The notes under the pieces were generated by a model that saw nothing but the letters and a program-made list of their open reading frames with translations, made no database searches and was not told where the DNA came from. A program made the translations under genes and the position numbers. A DNA stretch of 64,000 nucleotides from Golubevia sp. BC0850 (Eukaryota; Basidiomycota; Exobasidiomycetes; Golubeviales; Golubeviaceae), in contig JAAVVG010000007.1 of assembly GCA_012976225.1 (NCBI GenBank), positions 62,001 to 126,000 on the forward strand. Direction: 5' to 3'. Below, one piece after another: positions 23,845 through 35,199 of this stretch (the stretch's first letter is position 1; each line of letters starts with the position of its first letter).

Positions 23845-23949
23845 GAAGTAATGTAAGATTTGAGGGTAAGAGGTGTTGGTAGAGAGAGAGAGCAACAAAG
23901 ATAAGACTTTTTTTTGAATCCGTCTCTTGCTCCCCACAACAAACGGACA
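23845..23949. promoter_or_regulatory. 105-bp divergent promoter (Yop1-like / methyltransferase)
   Basis: The two ATGs are only 105 bp apart on opposite strands, so both 5' leaders and any promoter elements must fit here. A run of eight T lies near 23908. Confidence 0.5.
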
Positions 23950-25232
23950 ATGAGCGTCAACGCTGAGCTTCAATTGCAATCTTATTGGGACAAAAGATAT
24001 CGTAAGTATCTCTCTTTCACCCTCACCTTGGAGCCTTTCTCAACAGCAGCTGACCATCTCTCTCTCCCTCTCTCTCCGTCTCCCCTCACTCCCACAGAGG
24101 AAGAGAAACCGGATGAAGACTTCGATTGGTTCAGAAAGTACGAAGATATCAGGTCAGTATCTTTTACCCTCGCAGGGCATCCCAGCTCGAGAGCTTTCAA
24201 GACTAGCATAACATCTTAAGGCTTCGAGTTTTTTCGTCAGCAGTCGAAGCTTACTGTCAACCTTCATGCCCTCGTTTCTCTCGCCAAACGACTCGGAAAA
24301 CTTCAGAGATATCATACATGAACTTATACCAGATAAGAATAGACGGATACTCATGCTAGGATGCGGTAATTCAAGTGAGTCACTGAATCTTCACGTCTTC
24401 GTTTTCATCTTGATGGAAAGCTGGCTGACAATTCCTGTCAATCATATATCTAGCCCTGACAGCTGACATGACAAAAGACGGATATACTACGATAGTTAGT
24501 GAGTATATAGAGGAGGAGACGTCAAGTCATCTCATTTCCAATGCAAGACTGACTATAACGATTAATCTTCTCCACTGGCGTTATGATCCTGAATCCAGAC
24601 ATCGATTATTCACCAGTGCTGATATCAAAGATGAATACGCGGTATCCAGACCTGGATTGGAGAGTCGGAGACGTCAAGGAGTTGATTGAGAATGCAGAAG
24701 AGCTCGGAGACTTTGATATCGCTCTGGACAAAGGTGAGAACTCCGTTTAGTGTTGCAGTAGGAACCACGAAGTAGTTCGACCTCCAAATCGCGGATTCAT
24801 CGTAAGGAGGTTCAACCATTGTCAAGCCCAGAAGGACTGACACATCGTTCCGTTCTCTCTTCACATCTCGTCTCCCTACACTTCTCTTTCTCTTTGTTTC
24901 CAGGAACGATGGACGCTCTCATGGCTGAAAAAGGTTCAGTCTGGGATCCATCTCCAGAGGTCAGGGAGAGTGTTCGAAAAGAGATCGATGGAGTCATGCA
25001 GTGAGTGTATTTTCCTGCGATTCTCTCAAACCCCAACCTGATCCATCTCACTCTTCTCCTTTTTGCCTTCGGTCTCAGTCTCTTGAAAGCTCGTCGGGGC
25101 AAGTTTGTATATGTCACATTCGGTCAACCTCACTTCCGAAAACACCTCTTGGAGCGCGAAGAATGGGAAGTCGAAAGTAGGGAGTTGGGAGATACTTGGC
25201 ATTATTACTTGTATGTAGCTCGATTCAAATAG
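23950..25232 (+). CDS. EEF1AKMT4-like SAM-dependent methyltransferase (about 223 aa)
   Basis: Small cytosolic class I methyltransferase, closest in pattern to EEF1AKMT4/METTL13-type enzymes that methylate lysines of translation elongation factor 1A. Seven exons: 23950-24001, 24098-24152, 24241-24374, 24454-24498, 24599-24733, 24904-25000 and 25079-25232; all junctions keep frame. Marks are SYWDKRY at the start, DWFRKYEDI, motif I ILMLGCGNS near residues 72-80, DGYTTIVNIDYSPVLI (motif II acidic residue), DIALDKGTMDALM, and the C-terminal VYVTFGQPHFRKHLL with WHYYLY. The exact protein substrate is inferred from family only. Seven exons for 223 residues is the densest intron load in the window. 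Confidence 0.88.
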
Positions 25233-26110
25233 CAGAATTACTTTCAGATTTTTGAGTACTATTTGACTAGTCGAGAGTCTCGTTTGTGTGAACCACTGTT
25301 GATGACTAGCAATTCCGAGTCGGAGATCTGATGGTATAAGATGTTGACAGTGATCTTCTTTTGGAACTAGAGAGGAACTTTGCTCTTTGGACATATAGAA
25401 ACGACCAAATAGAAAAGAATGAGGATACGGACTGGACAAAAGGATGGAGCGAGGAGGCGGCTGAGGTGGGAATGGGGTACAAAGAGAAATGTCGATGAAG
25501 CCTACTGTTCTCATCCTGAGTAATGCACTCACCCGAAGATGTTACGAGTCCAATCCAGTGGAAAATGTGACATTGCAAGAAATGAGGGCCATCAGATGAA
25601 GCAAGGGATTCGAAGTGTGTGTTTTCCTTCGAGATCCGCAACTTCTGCTTCCGGAAAGCATATCGATTTTCCTTGTTCGACGAAGAAGTTGTACAGCTGT
25701 GAGATCCATCAGGTAATTTGATCAAACTACCAAGTGTCTTCACATTCGAACAGGAACAGGCCCGGGAGACCCACCGTCTCTCATCCTCTCCCCTTCCACC
25801 CCTCCAGACGCCAGGAGCTTCTTTCCCAGAACCCCTGCAATTTTTCGTCTCTCACCAGCACCTCCCTTGCTAAGGAGACGGGAATTTCTTTTGGCCAATC
25901 GCCACCACAGACGGGACTAGACTGTTTAGCCCACTCGGCTTTCCGCACAACTCCATTTCATCCCCTTGCAGTCCCGAGATCGATGTTGTAGGTTTTACAG
26001 GAAGGGTTCAATCCTTTTCCTTTTCTTTGGTTTCCCCTTCTTTTCTCTAGTCTCTTAATATAGTCTTTCACATTCTTCTCAATCGTTCTCGCCAACCCCC
26101 TTCAAACGCG
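25233..26110. other. Intergenic region, no supported gene
   Basis: About 880 bp upstream of the membrane-protein gene. An open minus-strand frame at 25306-25743 exists but shows no family features. The final 100 bp are C/T-rich with TTAATATAG near 26055 that might serve as a core promoter. Confidence 0.4.
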
Positions 26111-28656
26111 ATGTCTCGTCAAGATCAAAGCTCTCGCGCCATTGAGATGGCTGAGAAAGTTCGTCCAAACCCTTCTCAAAGAGGTACCGATGCGAGCCAA
26201 CTTCCTCTTTACAAACCTTTGAATGACTCAGTTCTAGGGTTGGATTCTTCTTCCAGATGGAAAAAAGTTCCTTGGATGGACGTCCTGCTCTTGGTAGCTG
26301 TTGTTGGTGAGTCTCACTCGAGGTCCAAGTTAGAGTCGCTTCAACGTACTGTATATAGTCGCGACACAGCTCTGATCCCTCTTGTCCTCTTCTGTAATTC
26401 TGTTTTTCAAGTCTTCTCAGGTGCCATCGGATATTTTGTACCAACTTTCGGTCTCAAACGCTTGGACTTGAATCTTAGGTGAGTTACATCTTTCCGCCTG
26501 CGAGAATCTTATTTCCTCTCCTTCTCTGATCGTACCTTCATCTTACTCTTTGACTCCATTCCATAGTCGTGCTATCGTCGGTATCGTTGGAGGAGCTATC
26601 GGAATCTCATGTGGGATCGTTCTTCACCGCATCGCTAGACCTCACTACGACACTGCAGTCTGGAGAGTTCTGATTGAAGCCGGAGCTGATAGAAACCTCT
26701 CCAATCCTCAATACGAGCCTACTCCTCTCTCTACCTTGGATTCTTGGATGGAAGATGCGGATTACATGGCAGCCTTCAGGATCGCTCGTTACAGAAAGAG
26801 GTCACCTGCGTCTTTCTCATTCGCTTCACTCTGGTGCCTCATCTTCTTCGTCTCGGCTCTGGTCTTCGGAAGCACCATCGCCTTTCTGTACGCTCGTACA
26901 GTAGTTTTAAAGGTCCACATGGTTTCTCAAAGATCTTCTGCATCTTCTATCAACGTTTTGGGCAGCCTTACTCCCGAAGAGCAACACAAAGAATATCTAA
27001 ACTTCAAACTGTACGCGCCTTCAGATTTCCCCTCTGCTGTCATGGAAGCTTTACATCCAAAAACTTCTCAGATTGTCTACTTCCCAGAGATTTTTTCGTC
27101 GGTGTTAGATTTGTCGTCTTACGGTTACGGAGCCAACAAAGATGTGAGTATCATCTACTTCCTTTCCAAGGCCTGGTAACCTATCTCTGATCATTCCTTC
27201 TTACCACGTTCCCTAACAGCTCAAGCCAAACTCGAAGCAATCGCTCGGTCATACCGATCTTGCAGCGAACTTGACCAAACAGGAGGCTTCGGATCTTTTG
27301 TGGCCACGCTGGGGAACTAGAGTCAAATGTCAAGTTCTCGATAGACCATTCTTTGAATCCTACTTCGCTTTGAACAACGACAAGAACTCCTACCTCTTCA
27401 TCCCTAGCCAGCTCATCGGAGAGATTTTCTTGGATCTTGACGCCGAAGATAAGTTTGAGTCAATCTCTTGGCCAGGCTCCTCTCCACCGTACCATCCTGA
27501 GTTGTTTGGCGCCAGTGAAAAGCCAATCCCAGAAATGAATACTTCTCAGATCGGATACACTACTCAACAGGCTCCAGGGGGGATTCCTCTCGGAAGCTAC
27601 ATCTACATGGACTCTTCCACTTGGAATCTGAGCGAAGCTTTGGTGACATTGGACGTCGTTGTCACTCAGATCGAGACAAGTGAGGTTCCCATGTGGAACA
27701 CCTCTGCCTGGACGGATCAGATCAAAGAAATGTCTTGGGGTGAGTAGGTCCTTCAGGAAATCAGTGGCTTTTCTGACACGCCGTCTCTTCTTGCCTTTCC
27801 TCTCACAAAATCTTCCGTTAGATGCTGCCGTCTGTGTTTCCCTCGCCGAGCCATTTATCTTCAGTTCTTTTCAATCCTCATCTGGTATTAAGACTGCCAA
27901 GCTCATCTCCACCGGATCAAACCTGAGGAGACAGCCCGGTGGAAGTGCTGCTAGTCAACTTCCAACTGGAGGCTTGGTGCTTTCCGATAACGCCGACGTG
28001 ATGTCGTACGAAACGAGAAACAAAGTCAACCTACCTGGGTAAGTCTAGTTGGGAAGAGCCTTGAAAGACTTCTCCTGCACCATCCAGGTCTAACCGAGAA
28101 ACATCTCTTCATCCCGCACAGAGCTCCCACTTCTGAGGGGATCTCTCCTCTCCTGATATTGGCTCCTCTGTCCTCATCTTGGGGAGATAAAAGCTTCACT
28201 ACTCAAGACGTATCTTCATTCAGCATGTCAAACCTCGAAGCCATGGTCGGTCGCTTGGATGCAGCTTTCACTCTGCCTTACTTCGTCGGAACCGGTCAGA
28301 TTCCAGCTTTGAAGTACAAATACAAAGAAGAAGCTGTAGCAACAGTCGAGATATACCTCCTAGTGAGTCTCAGACCAACTTACAAGCAGGACCGTACCCT
28401 CGTATCAACTTTTCTGAACCAGATTTCTCCTCTTTCTCAGATCGCTCTTCTTGGGTCTGTGCTGCTAGTCGGTTTAGTGGGAGCTACCTTGCGTCCCTCA
28501 TTACCTCAAGATCTCAAGTATCGTCATACATCTCTTGCAGCTTTTGAGCCAATTCTTCGAAAACGTCAAGAACAAGATCCAGAAGCTGGAGACGACGTTG
28601 TCTCTGCTGTCGCTCATTCAATCGCAGCAAGTAGAAACACTTCTTCGAGAATCTGA
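26111..28656 (+). CDS. Multi-pass membrane protein of unknown family (about 674 aa)
   Basis: Not recognised. Seven exons are inferred: 26111-26306, 26421-26478, 26567-27143, 27220-27739, 27822-28038, 28122-28362 and 28441-28656, all GT-AG and in frame. Hydrophobic spans: PWMDVLLLVAVVGAIGYFV near residue 55, IVGIVGGAIGISCGIVL near 90, a long one (WCLIFFVSALVFGSTIAFLYA) near 185, and LLIALLGSVLLVGLVGATL near 615. The roughly 400 residues between the last two spans hold several N-glycosylation sequons (NLT, NTS, NLS), which suggests a large lumenal or extracellular domain with a short cytosolic tail. There is no cleavable signal peptide. Role unknown. Confidence 0.75.
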
Positions 28657-29035
28657 AGGAATTTCCGTTACTCTATCTCAAGTTTTCCCAAACTTAGATC
28701 TTCTCCGAATCTTGTTCCACTTTCTCTCTTTCGCTCTTCACCTTCTTTCGCCAGCTTCACGATCACTCGACTCTTTGTTTTTTCCGTTCTGTCAATGTTT
28801 CCTTCGATTTCTGTCGTTCACTCTCTCTTTTTGTCTTTCTTTATAGTCTTTCCTTTCTCGAGCAATCCGCGACAAACGGACGCTTTTCAATTTTGACTCT
28901 CGCAATCTCGACCCTCTCTCACTTTGACGAGACTAAGGAAGCTAAAATGAGCCACATTACTCTGATGTTCAAACAAACAAGAAAGCCCTAAAGTGAAACG
29001 CCATCAACACATAATGCCCTTCTGCCCTTCTATCT
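28657..29035. other. Convergent 3' intergenic region
   Basis: About 380 bp of C/T- then A-rich sequence between the 3' ends of the membrane-protein gene and VPS35. No gene seen. Confidence 0.5.
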
Positions 29036-32000
29036 TCAACTAACTTTCTTCAGACTTTCACCAATTTGAACAGCTCCCCAATCAGGATCCTTTGTTTTCT
29101 CTTCCTTTCCTTCTTCGTCTACCAACGCTATCCTACTGGCATTCTTCTTTTCGTTGATGTAATTGAGTTGAGCTCTGAAGTGCTTAGTGCAAGCTTCATG
29201 AGCTGCAGCTGCTGCGTAAGCGGCTCCAGCTCCTCCACCTGAAGGAGCAGATCTATCTCTTTCCAAGAAAGGGAAGGCTCCAGCGCCAGTTACTAGAGAG
29301 ACGGTAGGTATACGAGCCGACTGTTGAGCGTGTAGAGCGGCATCTTCAGCGGAGAAAGATGATCTTAGAGAGTCTAATCCGTTCGAGATCAACTCGACTA
29401 GAGAATTAATGTACTTGGGTGTGACTGCTTCGACTTGATGCTCGAACTGAAGAAGAGAAAAAGGGAGAGCGAGAGATTCATAAGCATGAGCTGCAAGCAA
29501 CGACAGACTTTTAGCTTCTTCCAACTCACGTAGTAGAGATACTGATCCAGCGCACTGCAGAAGATCTCGACAGTACTTCGCTCATCGACACAGCTGTTGG
29601 CAATTCGAAGAGCTTTCTGCAGACATTCCAAGACTCTCTTTCCATCGCGAAGAAGTGGCTGGGTGACGGGGAGATGCGGAAAAGCAGACGTCGGCGAAAA
29701 GGCTAGCAATCTACAGTTTCAAAAGCTTGTTACTCACCTTGTCCTTCTCAGGTTCTCTACCTAGAACCTCAGTCTGCCACCATAGATGACTCGCCATCAT
29801 CACTGCAGCAGCCTGATGAGGTTTCTTCAAAAGCTTAGCTCCGTGGAGAGCAGCTTTGGTGATCAAGGTGTCGTAGTTGTCTGGTCCAAAGACTCGGGCA
29901 CTTTGAAGAGTAGAGATAATCAATCCAATAGCATGAAGTTGAGCTCTACTCTCAGAGATCGACTCTTCGTAAATCGTGAAGGCTTGAACGTAGAATTCGT
30001 AGGAGAGTTCTTCGAATCCAGTCTCATCAGCAGATTCGGCTGCCAATAAGAAAAGACGAAGACAAATCTCAGAGGATTCGACTTTGTTGTAGAGTAGAGA
30101 GATGATTTGATGAATGAACTTGTAGAGAGTCAACATCTTGGAGTCCCATTCCTCTTCCTTCTTCTCGCTAACTTTGTATCTTCGAGCCAATTTGATGGCT
30201 GAGACGATCAAAGGAGGAAGGGTGAAACGAATCCTTTCTCCGCCATCCTGGAAGTGCTTCCTGGCTGTTTGAAGAAGAGAAAACTGAGTTTCTAGATCAT
30301 CGGCTCTGAAGAGATGGACTAGTCTAGCCATCCAACCTTGTTCCTCCGTAAGCTCTTCGAGATCGTAACCATTCTGCTGTTGCAATCTTCCTCCCCCTCT
30401 TGCTCCACCATGCATTCCACCACCACCATAGGGATGAGAGTGAGCGTACCTCGGATCCTGATGGTGTTGGTATGCGTTTCCTCCTCCATAGGCCTGTTGA
30501 CCCATTCCCATCGCTCCGTAAGGAGCTCCTCCCATGGCTGCATCCTTCTGATCCCTGACCAAAGTATGGCAGAGCTCTAAAACTCCATCTACGTCTTCTG
30601 GAGTCGACATGATCGTCTCATTCTTCAGAGCAGACATGACGACAGCGTGAGCTGTGCTCTTTCTTGTGTTATAAGGTTGAGCAGCTAAGAGAGCTGTGTA
30701 GTTTGGAAGAGCTAGCAGAGTCAATACTGTGAGGTATGAGTTGATGGGGCTCAGAAGGAGAGCAGAAAGGTTGGAAGTGGTAGCAGCAGAGTGCAGATCT
30801 GGAGATTGAGCTGCATGGAACTCGTTGACTTTCTCTCTTGCGAATCCAAGGACTTGATCCACGTATTCGAGTTGATCCGGGTAGCAGCTGAGAGAAAGGT
30901 TGACCAGAGAGACTAGAAGAGCAGTTATGTCTTGAATCGAGAGATCAGGTCTGGCTCTGATCAACTGGACGACCTGAGCCCAAAAGACCTCGAAGAGCCT
31001 GACGTCGGAAGGAATTCCTCTGAACTTTTCCGGAGCTTTCTCCTCCACTACTGCAGCGGAGGCAGAAGAAGTAGCAGCTCCTTCAGAGACTGCTTTTTCT
31101 TCTCCATTCTCTGTGCTAGCTTCCTGAGCTTCCGCTGGCTGCTCTTCTGCCTTCTGAGGAGCGGTGGAGGGGAAAGCGTCTTCTCTCATCTCTTGACCTT
31201 TGCTAGCTGCACCTTCGTCGTCCGTAGTACCGTCTGTTGTGCTATCGTATCCACTAGTAGAAGTTCCGCCTATAGCCTCCGTATCAGCGTCTGTTCCAGC
31301 ATCAGCTCCCCAAGCGTTGGAATCGGTAGCAGACGGACCCCAGGCGTTGTCCTCCATTCCCTCAGGAAGACCTGAGAAGGAAGGGGCATCCGCAGAGCTA
31401 TGAGTGGCGATATTGGGAGCTCCAGCTGAATTCGGGTCCACACCGAAACCTGAATGATCGAACGGAGGGGGAGGCATAGATCCAGATCCATTAGTACTTG
31501 GCGGCGGCGAAGAAGGTTCAGCGATATCCCGCTTGTTTTCCTGCGATTCCTTTGTGACCTCGTCCCAGACCGAGCTTGGACCAGCGCTCTTTCCAGAGAC
31601 TCTCATCTCTTTGGTCTTGTCCGCTAGTCTTCTTGAAGCTTCCTCCTCTTGACGACGAATCTCGTCTGGAGAATCATTTTCGGCTTCCCTAGCTGCGTAT
31701 GCTGCTAATCGATCAATTAGAGAGATGACTATCTGTTTGATGTTGACCTTTGGATGAAGTTGAGCACAGGCTGATAGGAAGGGACCTAGAGTTCTGAGAT
31801 GGAAATCGTCTGGGAAGACTTGAATCACTACTTCCATTAGGTATTCTTGAGCAATGACATCCTTGCAGTTGACGACTTGTTCCAAGATGCTAGGAAGAAT
31901 GGTTCTGGTGTACATCTCCAGATCAACTCCTTCTAGTTGACTCAATCTAACGAGATTCGTTCCAACTAAGATTCTCAATTCTCTTCGTTCCATTTCTCTC

Positions 32001-33050
32001 TTTTCACGATCTCTAGAATGTCCTTGATGTTGAAGACGAACCCAAAGCTTGTTCATCTCGATGAGATTCGTGAGAACGAATCCGATAGAATCCTGCAGAT
32101 TTCCACCTGGCCTGATGAGGTGGAGGGAGGAAGAACAATCAGCTTTCGCATCTATCGCGTCACTTCAAGTTCTGTTGAAGAAGAGACCAGTCTACTCACC
32201 CCATGTCCATTCCAATAGGTAGATGATCTCTCGTAGCTCCACTCAGATAGTGTCTAAGGAACAGACCTTGAGTCGGGTGTTGCACTCCTCTACTCATTTC
32301 CATCATATCCTTCATGATCTCCTTGATCGGCGCATCACCAACAGACATGTAGACAGATCCGACAGTGATCATGAGGTAGAGCTGGTAGAAGAAAGGAGGA
32401 AGTTTGGGCAATAATTGAGCTTAGGTCTGCCGAAGAGGGATTGAGACGGATCTCGAACTCACTCTGGGTAGGATATTTCCACAGTACTGAACCAGTTCAT
32501 AGAGATCTGCAAGATGATGCTTTCCAGAGGCATGAGCGTCATAGAGGTAGATTGAGAGATGGCGTAAAGCATCGAAGACAGCCATGTCTGGATACGAGGG
32601 AGAGCAAAGAAGGTGAGGAGCTAATCCAGAGACGCATTTATTGAGAAACAGAAACTTACATAAAGTGTAGTAGTTCTTTGGACTCAAAGAGCTCGTTCTG
32701 AGCTCAGAGAGCATGGTTTGAGCAGACTTCAAACCTTCCATCAACTGATCCGCGTCCTGAGGGGTAGAACGTGAGGAAGGGGAAGGTCAGGAAATAGCTT
32801 CCGTCCACTTCCGCTTTCTTGACACCAGATTCCAACTCTGTCATTGGATTCTAGTTTGATTCGCTGCCTTCATTTACAAGGCTGTCGAGAACTGCGATCC
32901 CGAGAGATAAGCTTCCTCCTCCCTCTCTTCCTTCCATATCCTCCACTTTCCTCCTGAATCTATCTAACTCACCAAGCTTCGTTTCATCTGAACAAGCTGT
33001 ACCTTCACCACATTCTCGGCTTCGTTCAATATCTTTTGAGGTTCATCCAT
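29036..33050 (-). CDS. VPS35: Retromer subunit Vps35 (about 1131 aa from first ATG)
   Basis: Core of the retromer coat that recycles receptors from endosomes to the Golgi, working with Vps26 and Vps29. Exons on the minus strand: 33050-32973, 32756-32660, 32587-32463, 32381-32200, 32111-29738, 29658-29530 and 29446-29036 (the exon 7 acceptor may be off by one). Family marks: [14 protein letters not shown] at the N-terminus, [45 protein letters not shown], the near-invariant [20 protein letters not shown], and [10 protein letters not shown] with [10 protein letters not shown] in the C-terminal solenoid. About 220 acidic, disordered residues (roughly 303-522) and a Gly/Gln/His-rich loop are inserted, so the protein is longer than the usual 800-950. 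The same frame continues upstream of the ATG to 33923 without a stop or a Met. Confidence 0.93.
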
Positions 33051-33923
33051 CCTTTCCAAACTTTCTAGAGCACTTCTTAAATCGTTCTGATCTAGTACTG
33101 GAGGATTGTATTGAGAAACCCGACTTGGTTTGATTTCCTGTCTTAGAGAAGAAGATTCTACAGGTACGAATTGAGAATCGAAAAGGTCTGAAGATGAAGT
33201 AGTCGAACCCGAGAGTCTTTGCTTTGAGGCTGCTGTGTGATCGTAGGTGCAAGAAGATAGATCTGAGGAGTCGGCTCTTCTTCTGGAGGGAGAGGTTGGA
33301 TTCTCTAGAGTTGAGATCCGATAACGTTTGAGATCAGAAGGATCGTAACCTCTTGAAGTTGAGGAGGAGGATTTGGTAGTTGAAGTGAGAGTTCTATCGG
33401 TTGGACGAAAGAGAGCAGTAGTTACTAGGTCTTCAGTGTTGGATAGAGCTTTCCTTCCTCTGTAAGATCCTACAGTTCTTCTTTTAGGTTGATTTGACTT
33501 CTGTTCCGGTTTGGTGAGAGTGACTTCGAAGGAGATGCGAGGAGAAGTTGAGATTGAAGTGGAAGGAGAGGAAGATAAGGGTGAAGTGGTGGAAGCTACT
33601 GCTGGACGATAGAGCTGTCTTAGAGTAGAGGATGAATCTACCTTCTTTAGAGTTGCTCTTGGTGAAGCTGGTGGAGTGGATTGAGTCGAAGGGGTAGACG
33701 AGTATGGAGATTGAGAATGAGGATAGGAGGGGGAGGAGGAGGAGCCAATGAAACCAGAGTCAACCTCGACTGACTGTCCGGAATAGGAACTCAAAGAAGC
33801 TGAATTGAAATTGAAGTGAAAGTCTGAATCTGAATCTATGGCAGTTGATTCCCCCTTAGGTAGAGCAGAAATTGTGTGGGCGAAGTGCGAAAGGTGGCTC
33901 TGATGCTCTGCCCTTGGATTCAA
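33051..33923 (-). other. Met-less open frame in frame with and upstream of VPS35
   Basis: From the VPS35 ATG the same frame stays open upstream for 291 codons until a TAA just beyond 33923, with no ATG in it. The translation is Ser/Thr/Pro-rich with basic segments (PKRRTVGSYRGRKALSN, DPSDLKRYRIS) and looks protein-like. No CAT (minus-strand ATG) occurs in any frame between about 33051 and 34090. It may be a 5' leader, an extension started at a non-AUG codon, or the continuation of an upstream exon. It is annotated only as an open frame. Confidence 0.5.
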
Positions 33924-33975
33924 GCTTGAAGATTAGAGGTCTGGAGAGCTTGAAGGAGCAAGAAGAAGATGAGAG

Positions 33976-35199
33976 ATGAATCGTCAAGGGTGCAGAAAGA
34001 AAGATGTTTTGAGCTGTTGGAGACGTTCAGCGGTTCAGGAGAAGCTGCAGAAGCCCAAGGCCAACAACTTCAGCTTTGTCCCAATGGATCATCTACCACC
34101 TGAAATTTTGGTCAACGTTCTATCTCTTTTACCAAGCCCTCAAAAGGTTAACTTGGAAAGAATCAACAGATCCTGGCAGCTTGCTCTAGTTTCCAATCGT
34201 TCGATCTGGCAGACTCTAGATCTAATACCTTCCATCCCAGTCTCTTCAATCCTCAATCATTTCCTTCTCAGATCCAATTCTACTATCAACTCTATCTATA
34301 TCAACCACTCTATCTCTGATCAAGATTACAACAAGCTGGCAGACGCTATCTCGACATGCTCTTCAACGATGAGTTCCATTTGCGTTGGGTTCGCACAGTC
34401 TCTGCTTCTTCAAGGCACCCTGCTCAGAGAGTTCTCGCAACTAAGAACCTTGAAGATTTTGACGATTTATGGTCTACCTAGGGTTAGGGTTGTAGTCGTC
34501 AAGGAGGTCACTGATCCAGCAGAACCACTAGGAAACTCTTCCAAACTCGAATCGCTCTGGCTCTCAGTCTTTACCTCCAACGATTATGACGTCTTCAAAG
34601 GAAAAGCTCTCTCCAATCCCGAAATAAGACCTTTTCCTCATCTCACGACTTTAAGCATAGGTGAGACTGATCCTTCCATCCTTCACTCAGTCCTAGACAT
34701 GACTTCCTCTACTCTCAAATTTCTTAGATTCGTTGGAGCACCAAGAGATACAACTTCAAGAGAAGAAGTGAATTTAGATAAGGTTAAAGTGATAGAGCTC
34801 TATAGATCAAAGTATAGGTACCTTCCTAAATGGTTGAAAGCTACAAAGGTTCACACTCTTATTCTAGCCACTGCGTCGCTAGGAGGAGAGACAATATGGT
34901 TCCCACCTTCCATCAAGACTGTTTGGTGCTTAGAGCTGTATGGAAGAAGTGCCCAGAAGCTGTTAAAGATCATGGAGACGGCGTTTAAAGAGGCTGAAGA
35001 GATAAGACTGGAGAAAGGATTTAGATTTGATATTGAAGATTTGATGGAGATGGCTAGGAGAAGAAAGTCTTTGAATGCTCAGACAAAGAGATTGGTTATG
35101 GATGTAGAGCCTTTGGAAGAGTCGTGTCTTCAAGTGTTCAAGCAGCTAGAAGTGGAATTGTTGGACGTTAGGAAGGTTAATGAAACGATGGAAATCTAG
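33976..35199 (+). CDS. F-box protein (371-407 aa)
   Basis: Likely substrate-recognition subunit of an SCF ubiquitin ligase. It is a single exon. The F-box is MDHLPPEILVNVLSLLPSPQ followed by INRSWQLALVSNRSIW, which starts at the ATG at 34084; an in-frame ATG at 33976 would add 36 basic residues and cannot be excluded. The rest has weak leucine-rich character (for example LRTLKILTIYGLPRV and LWLSVFTSNDYDVF), as in many fungal F-box/LRR-like proteins, but no clean repeat. The gene is divergent from VPS35. The substrate is unknown. Confidence 0.75.
   Translation: MNRQGCRKKDVLSCWRRSAVQEKLQKPKANNFSFVPMDHLPPEILVNVLSLLPSPQKVNLERINRSWQLALVSNRSIWQTLDLIPSIPVSSILNHFLLRSNSTINSIYINHSISDQDYNKLADAISTCSSTMSSICVGFAQSLLLQGTLLREFSQLRTLKILTIYGLPRVRVVVVKEVTDPAEPLGNSSKLESLWLSVFTSNDYDVFKGKALSNPEIRPFPHLTTLSIGETDPSILHSVLDMTSSTLKFLRFVGAPRDTTSREEVNLDKVKVIELYRSKYRYLPKWLKATKVHTLILATASLGGETIWFPPSIKTVWCLELYGRSAQKLLKIMETAFKEAEEIRLEKGFRFDIEDLMEMARRRKSLNAQTKRLVMDVEPLEESCLQVFKQLEVELLDVRKVNETMEI

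Noticed and set aside
25306-25743. 145-codon open frame on the minus strand between the methyltransferase and the membrane-protein gene
   Set aside because: No family features and mixed composition. A few splice-like sites exist but no consistent multi-exon model, so it is left as intergenic.
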